Shown here: positions 6,997 through 11,411 of the stretch, in pieces | Layout of the letters: each line of letters starts with the position of its first letter | How positions within the stretch are numbered: the first letter of the stretch is position 1 | Source: Eubacteriaceae bacterium | GTDB lineage: Bacteria > Bacillota_A > Clostridia > Eubacteriales > Anaerofustaceae | Reading direction: 5' to 3' | NCBI GenBank assembly: GCA_031280495.1 | Contig: JAITGT010000060.1 | Coordinates: forward strand, 1 to 11,411 | Length of the DNA stretch: 11,411 bases | The notes under the pieces: generated by a model | The model's input: only the letters and a program-made list of their open reading frames with translations | What the model was told of the DNA's origin: nothing | Database searches by the model: none | Made by a program: the position numbers and the translations under genes

Positions 6997-9900
6997 CTAA
7001 TCAAACCATGCACACGGCACAATTTGACCAATTCTACTATACATGGGCAGACAGAAATATGAGCCCTTCGGGGCATGGGCTTGGCATTGTCGGCGCCTCT
7101 TCCGACGATTTCGCCCACATTGAAGAGATCTGCCGCACTGTCTATAACAGCGTGCGAAGGGATGGGGTGCCAAGCCGCCAACTTTTTTACTCTTCGGCGA
7201 AGGGCACGTTTGTGGTCGCAAACATTTCAGAGGCAGTCAACACCCAGAGCCCTCGGCCTTGCGAAATGTACCATCTTTATGAATACTGCGCAAATGGGCG
7301 CCCCATTGCTGAGTGCCCTCCGGAAGAATACCTTTGCCCCGACACGTTTTCAAACAGTTACTTTGGCGAGAACCAAAAGCTTCCTCCGGTGGAGTTTGGC
7401 TATTCGCTTCCTTCCGCACGGGAGCTTGCCGGCAAGTATGGGCTGGACAGCCCAGCGCGCCTCGCTGTTTTTCTTGATAAGCTGTACCGGGCAGTTTTGG
7501 AAAGGCGAACCGGCTTTGTTATTGTGGACGAGACTGTGGCAACAGACAGGCTGAGTGACTATGCATGCGAGATGGCGGTGATTATCCATTCCCTCATCCC
7601 GCCGTCAGCGCGCCAGCGCGCGACGTTTATATCAAATTCGTCTGGGCAGTCCATTCCATCCTTTGGGTTCTGCTTTTGCAACCGCAGCCTTTCGCAGTCC
7701 GACTTCCAGTACGCCGCTAGAGACTCTTCCAGCTTGCGCGAAGACTCTATCCAGCACTCCATGGCCATTTTTATGGCCAATGCATGGCTTTCAAAGCCCG
7801 ATCTGTTTCGGGTCTACAACGCAGAGCTTGATCGCCTCATTAACACAAAAAAAATATCGCGCGAAGAGTATCTGAGGGTGCCGTTTGTTTTTTTTGGAAT
7901 GCATCCTGAGATATCCGTGGCGCCTCGTGCCGCTTACCGAACGTTTAAAGAGATGCTCAACTTTTACCGAATAGAGCCCGTATTCGACTCTTCCCAGGCC
8001 CAGGACGCGTTTGTTCGCCTGGCTGGGCTTGTGGACGATGTGAAGGCGCTCAAGGATCTCGAAAAAACAGTGGAAAAAAGCCTTGACTCCACGTTTAAGA
8101 AAACGCGTTTTTTCGAGCTGCTGGCTCAGATCTCCTCCCGCGACACACAGGCAGCGGGCGAGATTTTGGAAGGGGTTCCGGACCGCTCCATCCCAGTTGA
8201 GGCATACTTTTATTTTACGAATACAAACCGCCAGGATATATTTCCTATTTCCAGCCCACCTCTGGAAGGCATATCCAGCCCCATGGAGCTTCGCGAGCTG
8301 TATACGAACCCTTCCTATTACCAAGACCCTGTTGCATATGGGGAATCAGCTGCAGAGCTCTCCTGGAACGATCCCAATTTTAACAACAAGACGAATTACT
8401 ATGCGTTTGCCCGTGAAAATGGGATGGCTGAGATTTTTGAAAATCATTCAAGACAGATGGCGGCAAACGCGCTGGCGGATCAGAGCATAGGCACAGGCTT
8501 GCGCTCAATAAAGAGCGTTGCCCTGAAACTGCCGGTTGCCTTCGCGGAAAGCGACGTGTTTGCGCAGCTATGGACTGAGGCTGTCAGCCGCGTCAAGAGC
8601 CTTAAGGATATGCCTGCCCTGTGCGAGATCGCCGATTACCTAGGAAAGCAGACTGCTTACCGCGCCATAGCTTTAAACGGGCTAAAAGACTATTTGCAAA
8701 AAGGGCCTTCCATGCGTGATTTGAGTGACTTCATCCTTGCCCAGCGCATAGAAGGGGATGAGGATGCCCGCTCTCTGTGCGAGAGCTATATTAGGAATTC
8801 TGCAGATCCGTCTGAAATACCAGATGCGCTGCGCGTCCTGGGGCTTTTCCCTAATGACGGCAAGCTTATGGGCGAACTGCAAGGCAGGATTGTGCGCTCG
8901 GACGACGCGCAAAGCCGCGCCCTCACGCCAAGCCGCATTTTCGAGCTGTCGCAGTCCGGCCCGCTCGACATGAGCCTGGCGCAAATTGCCTACGGCCATA
9001 TACAGGCAAACTCTTCAGAGTTCTTTGAAGAGTTTTTTCAGTCAAGCGGTACACCGGACCTCAGCAAAGTTCAGGTTTTTTTGGATCTCTTTAGTGAATC
9101 GGCAAAAAAAGGGCCAGAGGAAAAAGAGCTGCATTCCGCAATCCTAAAAGAGCTGTTCGGATACCTTGTCTCAGATCACGACAAAAGGCTTGCGTCCGCT
9201 CAGCTCATGGTGGAGGGGCAGGTAGAAAAAGACGCTTTCCTTTCTGTGCTTAAGTCTAATGCAAACAACGACGAATGCCGCATCCTGCTGCTCAACCTCG
9301 CAAACAGGGAGTATGAAAGGTCCAATCGGACCCCTGCCTGGAAGTCATTCCGAAAGTATTGCGTCCTGACGCGGGATGCCGATATTTTTAAACTGAGGGA
9401 ATTTGCGCTGACTGCAGGGCTAAAGGTCTTTCCGAACAAGCTGGGCGAAGTCCCTAAGGGAACAGTCAACGGGGAATACCTGAAGATGGCCTTTCTCACG
9501 TATTTCCTCTCCGCTTCGAACGAGGGCGCGGCTGTATTTGAAAAGCTGTGGGAAGCGGCAAGCGAAGAATCGCAGGAAAATGCTTTGCGGTACTCAGTCG
9601 AAAATATCGTGGCAAGCCCAGTTGCAGCAACGATTTCCCCAGACAAAAAAGAGTACCTTGCGCGGAAATTCTTGGATGGCAGAATTCCCCTTATTGCTGA
9701 AGTCTTTGCCCAGGCAGTGCGAAAAGGCGTGTCAAGTCCAGAGACGTACCTTGCATCCCTGGACCAAGAGCTATATAGCAAGTATCTAGCCTATAGGGGT
9801 GCCTCCGCCAGTCGCTATAAGCCGCAGCCTATCGCAGAAGAGCCCCTGCCAACAGAGGCAGAGCGAGAATTGAAGAAAAGCTTTGGCGACGCGAATGCGC

Positions 9901-10319
9901 ATAAACCTTATACAAGGGACGCCTCCAGGGTGCAGGAAAGCATGAGGGCAGAAGAGCGCATGGCGATGAACGCCAAGCCCAGTGGCTATTTGGAAGAGGA
10001 AGACTACGGAGACGACGGGTTTGGCGAGCAAAGTCAAGAGCCTTGGTTCAAGGCGAACGTGCTCAGCTTTCTTCCGGCATTTCTGTCAGCTGTTGCCTAC
10101 AAATTCCTTACGGCTTTTTTGGAAACGCAGCAGTTTTTTGTCGCTATGCTTGCACTTATCTTTGTGGCTTTTGTTGCCATGGCTGTCTCCTTAAAAAAGC
10201 GCGTGCCGCAGGGCGGAGGAACATCTGGCGCGTTAAGGGCTTCCGCTGTTTTGCTTTTATGCGTATTTTTTCTGGTGGCAATGTACGGCATCGATTTTTT
10301 TGTCAAGCTGGGACCATGA
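6993..10319 (+). CDS. GAP1-like GTPase-associated protein with C-terminal membrane segments
   Basis: A 1108-residue protein. The N-terminus, FDQFYYTWADRNM at 11-23 followed by GHGLGIVGASSDD at 27-39, matches the pattern I know from the N-terminal domain of GTPase-associated protein 1 (a YTW block, then GxGxVxxS), and LIPPSARQRATFIS at 201-214 matches its later LP..R...TF block. This identification is from memory of the pattern, not a search. Residues about 300-960 are largely helical and look like an alpha-solenoid, with no catalytic motif that I recognise. Residues 965-1020 are charged and probably flexible. The C-terminus has two clear membrane helices (about 1048-1066 and 1084-1104) and a possible third at 1024-1043. 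The ATG at 6993 overlaps the GTPase stop by four bases, with GGGGA at 6982-6986. The likely role is to hold the GTPase at the membrane and respond to its nucleotide state (inference). Last gene of the operon. Confidence 0.83.
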   Translation: MTNQTMHTAQFDQFYYTWADRNMSPSGHGLGIVGASSDDFAHIEEICRTVYNSVRRDGVPSRQLFYSSAKGTFVVANISEAVNTQSPRPCEMYHLYEYCANGRPIAECPPEEYLCPDTFSNSYFGENQKLPPVEFGYSLPSARELAGKYGLDSPARLAVFLDKLYRAVLERRTGFVIVDETVATDRLSDYACEMAVIIHSLIPPSARQRATFISNSSGQSIPSFGFCFCNRSLSQSDFQYAARDSSSLREDSIQHSMAIFMANAWLSKPDLFRVYNAELDRLINTKKISREEYLRVPFVFFGMHPEISVAPRAAYRTFKEMLNFYRIEPVFDSSQAQDAFVRLAGLVDDVKALKDLEKTVEKSLDSTFKKTRFFELLAQISSRDTQAAGEILEGVPDRSIPVEAYFYFTNTNRQDIFPISSPPLEGISSPMELRELYTNPSYYQDPVAYGESAAELSWNDPNFNNKTNYYAFARENGMAEIFENHSRQMAANALADQSIGTGLRSIKSVALKLPVAFAESDVFAQLWTEAVSRVKSLKDMPALCEIADYLGKQTAYRAIALNGLKDYLQKGPSMRDLSDFILAQRIEGDEDARSLCESYIRNSADPSEIPDALRVLGLFPNDGKLMGELQGRIVRSDDAQSRALTPSRIFELSQSGPLDMSLAQIAYGHIQANSSEFFEEFFQSSGTPDLSKVQVFLDLFSESAKKGPEEKELHSAILKELFGYLVSDHDKRLASAQLMVEGQVEKDAFLSVLKSNANNDECRILLLNLANREYERSNRTPAWKSFRKYCVLTRDADIFKLREFALTAGLKVFPNKLGEVPKGTVNGEYLKMAFLTYFLSASNEGAAVFEKLWEAASEESQENALRYSVENIVASPVAATISPDKKEYLARKFLDGRIPLIAEVFAQAVRKGVSSPETYLASLDQELYSKYLAYRGASASRYKPQPIAEEPLPTEAERELKKSFGDANAHKPYTRDASRVQESMRAEERMAMNAKPSGYLEEEDYGDDGFGEQSQEPWFKANVLSFLPAFLSAVAYKFLTAFLETQQFFVAMLALIFVAFVAMAVSLKKRVPQGGGTSGALRASAVLLLCVFFLVAMYGIDFFVKLGP

Positions 10320-10333
10320 GACAGGCAAATGAA

Positions 10334-10379
10334 AAAAGGGCTGTGCGAAAAGGGCGCTTTGCTCTATTGCAGCCCTTTT
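10334..10379 (+). terminator. Rho-independent-type terminator of the operon
   Basis: A perfect 10-base stem (AAAAGGGCTG at 10334-10343 pairing with CAGCCCTTTT at 10370-10379) begins 14 bases after the last stop codon. The 26-base loop can itself fold (AAAG with CTTT). The T-run is short, only TTTT, and forms part of the stem. Since the arms start with A and end with T, it could also work on the opposite strand, stopping any transcript from the insertion-sequence remnants. Confidence 0.65.
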
Positions 10380-10449
10380 GCTTATAGCGACTTCATTTAT
10401 AGGAGTGCAGCGCTGGCTTAATATGGCTAAACTATGTTAATGTAGCAAT

Positions 10450-10740
10450 GCAGATTCTAGACGTGTGTATCCATCATGCAATAAACAGCCCTCGATATGC
10501 GCTTGCGTGAATAGGCAAAGAGCGATTCCTGCCGCACATGCCAAAATCTACTGAGCTTTTGGGCTATTCATATTGAGTATTCCCTAAAGCACCCCTGCAA
10601 ACGCTCTCCCCTTTGGCAGGGATGGTACTGGGAGATTTGGCGCAGCTTTCAAAAACAGCCCCATTGAGCGATCCCTCAAATATAAGTAGAGCGGTGGCGC
10701 CCTCAGTCTCAATTGCTGGGATGAGCGCCCGCTGCATGCC
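10450..10740 (-). pseudogene. IS630-family transposase remnant
   Basis: On the - strand, a 57-codon open frame from 10737 to 10564 contains ALIPAIETEGATALLIFEGSLNGAVFE, which matches the pattern of IS630-type DDE transposases (a block like AA...DG..AP.VF.G..NG..F ahead of the second catalytic Asp). The expected DN..H motif is missing. After a stop the similarity appears to resume as ILACAAGIALCLF (compare the usual IxAxGAxLxFLPxYSP) and then CLLHDGY, similar to the family's C-terminal end. At most a third of a normal transposase remains, with stops and deletions, so it is dead. No terminal repeats could be recognised. The part below 10564 is the weaker half of the call. Confidence 0.6.
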
Positions 10741-10789
10741 TGCGCCTTCCTAGGGGATTTGGATTTTCCTCAGAGAGTCGCGGGCAGGA

Positions 10790-11411
10790 AGGCCCCGCTA
10801 TCCCTCTTTTGAGCCTTGCCATGCCTGACAGCGAAACATAGCGCCTCTCGGCCGCCGTCCACTCGCTGCGCTGGCCTATAAGGGCATGCCAGGCGAGCCT
10901 AACGCGCGAGTCCCTGCTTGGAAAAAGGGGCACAGCTCCCATCCGCATTTTATCTCCCTGTTAAGCCTCCCCTGCACATTTGCCGTGCCAGCTGCGCCTT
11001 CGCCTCCTCTTTACTGCCCGCCTGCCCGCCGCAAATGCAGTCCGGCCATCGCCGCAGCAGGCCCCCACTGCGCCTTTGGGGCCTCCGAAAGCGCGCTGCG
11101 CAGGAAATGGGCTTTGCAGCGCTGCCTGACCAGCCCGGAGGCCACTGCGGCTTTCAAGCCGCTGTGCGCGTCCGAGGCTGCAGGCCCCTCAAAAAGCGCC
11201 TCCACAGATCCCCCGTCTCAGCCGCCCCTGTCTCCATGCCCAGGATATGGCGCGCGCCGCCTGGATCAGCGCCTGCCGCAACAGCCAGGGCCATGGAGTG
11301 GGCATGGCCGCCCTCGCGCGCTTTAGGGAATGCGGCGGCCAGGCAGACATAGGGAAACTCCCCAGTGGCCTTTCCCTAAACTCTTCGGCTGTCTTTGGCA
11401 GCTCGGAGCAA
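10790..11411 (-). pseudogene. IS256/Mutator-family transposase remnant, cut by the right edge
   Basis: Read on the - strand from 11411 downward, pieces of an IS256-type transposase appear in the correct order but in different frames: FRERPLG, then PYVCLAAAFPKAREGG (normally PYLWLDATYEKVREGG), HSMALAVAAGAD, RHILGMETGAAETGDLWRRFLRGL, SDAHSGLKAAVASGL, QRCKAHFLRSAL, RLNREIK, and finally GQRSEWTAAERRYVSLSGMA near 10820-10880. At least three frame changes are needed. The stretch normally found between FLRSL and SDAH is deleted, and the first catalytic Asp (LDAT) reads LAAA. The gene is dead. Its N-terminal third lies outside the window. The stretch is visibly richer in G+C than the operon, consistent with foreign origin, and the two overlapping + strand open frames across it are shadows. 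Confidence 0.8.

Noticed and set aside
10579..11327. A 12-base motif ATTCCCTAAAGC in opposite orientations near 10579 and near 11316-11327
   Set aside because: The second copy is explained as transposase codons and no longer repeat extends from either copy, so it does not mark element ends.
10886..11352. Two overlapping + strand open frames of about 145 codons
   Set aside because: Both are Pro/Ala/Arg-rich antisense shadows of the G+C-rich IS256 transposase remnant, whose motifs are clear on the - strand.
11350..11378. Perfect 8-base inverted repeat TAGGGAAA / TTTCCCTA with a 13-base loop
   Set aside because: It lies inside transposase-derived codons, has no T-run and no gene next to it; probably a chance hairpin.
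1..11411. CRISPR arrays, tRNA or rRNA genes, riboswitches
   Set aside because: No regularly spaced repeats, cloverleaf-like segments or conserved RNA blocks were seen by eye in the non-coding stretches.

Overview
The window carries one compact seven-gene operon on the + strand (about 298-10319). Most genes in it touch or overlap by 1 to 22 bases, and it ends in a hairpin terminator. It is flanked on the right by a graveyard of decayed insertion sequences and on the left by a short lipoprotein-like fragment on the opposite strand. The DNA is bacterial: standard code, Shine-Dalgarno sites such as the one before 5012, a TTG start at 298, and roughly balanced base composition. I could not assign a taxon.

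Operon order: (1) a PP2C-type Ser/Thr phosphatase with all metal-binding aspartates; (2) a Ser/Thr protein kinase with a DFD variant of the DFG motif, preceded by what looks like a degenerate kinase domain; (3) a vWA protein with an intact DxSxS metal site; (4) a two-part protein with an acidic linker whose C-terminal half resembles a vWA fold without its metal site; (5) a small N-terminally membrane-anchored protein with a Ser/Thr-rich tail; (6) a P-loop GTPase with two widely spaced CxxC zinc pairs; (7) a 1108-residue protein whose N-terminus resembles the GTPase-associated protein 1 (GAP1) family and whose C-terminus is membrane-embedded.

How they may work together (inference): the phosphatase, kinase and vWA genes recall the TerY-P triad (vWA, PP2C, kinase). 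The GTPase and GAP1-like genes recall GTPase-centred systems proposed from comparative genomics as signalling or conflict modules. Here both modules sit in one transcription unit with two membrane anchors, so the simplest model is a membrane-attached switch in which reversible phosphorylation controls a GTPase complex. No nuclease, toxin, protease or other recognisable effector is encoded, so the output is unknown.

Right flank (10320-11411): a terminator, then a remnant of an IS630-family transposase, then a remnant of an IS256/Mutator-family transposase. Both are on the - strand and broken by frameshifts, deletions and, in the second, loss of a catalytic aspartate. Left flank (1-297): a possible partial lipoprotein reading off the left edge and a weak candidate promoter for the operon.
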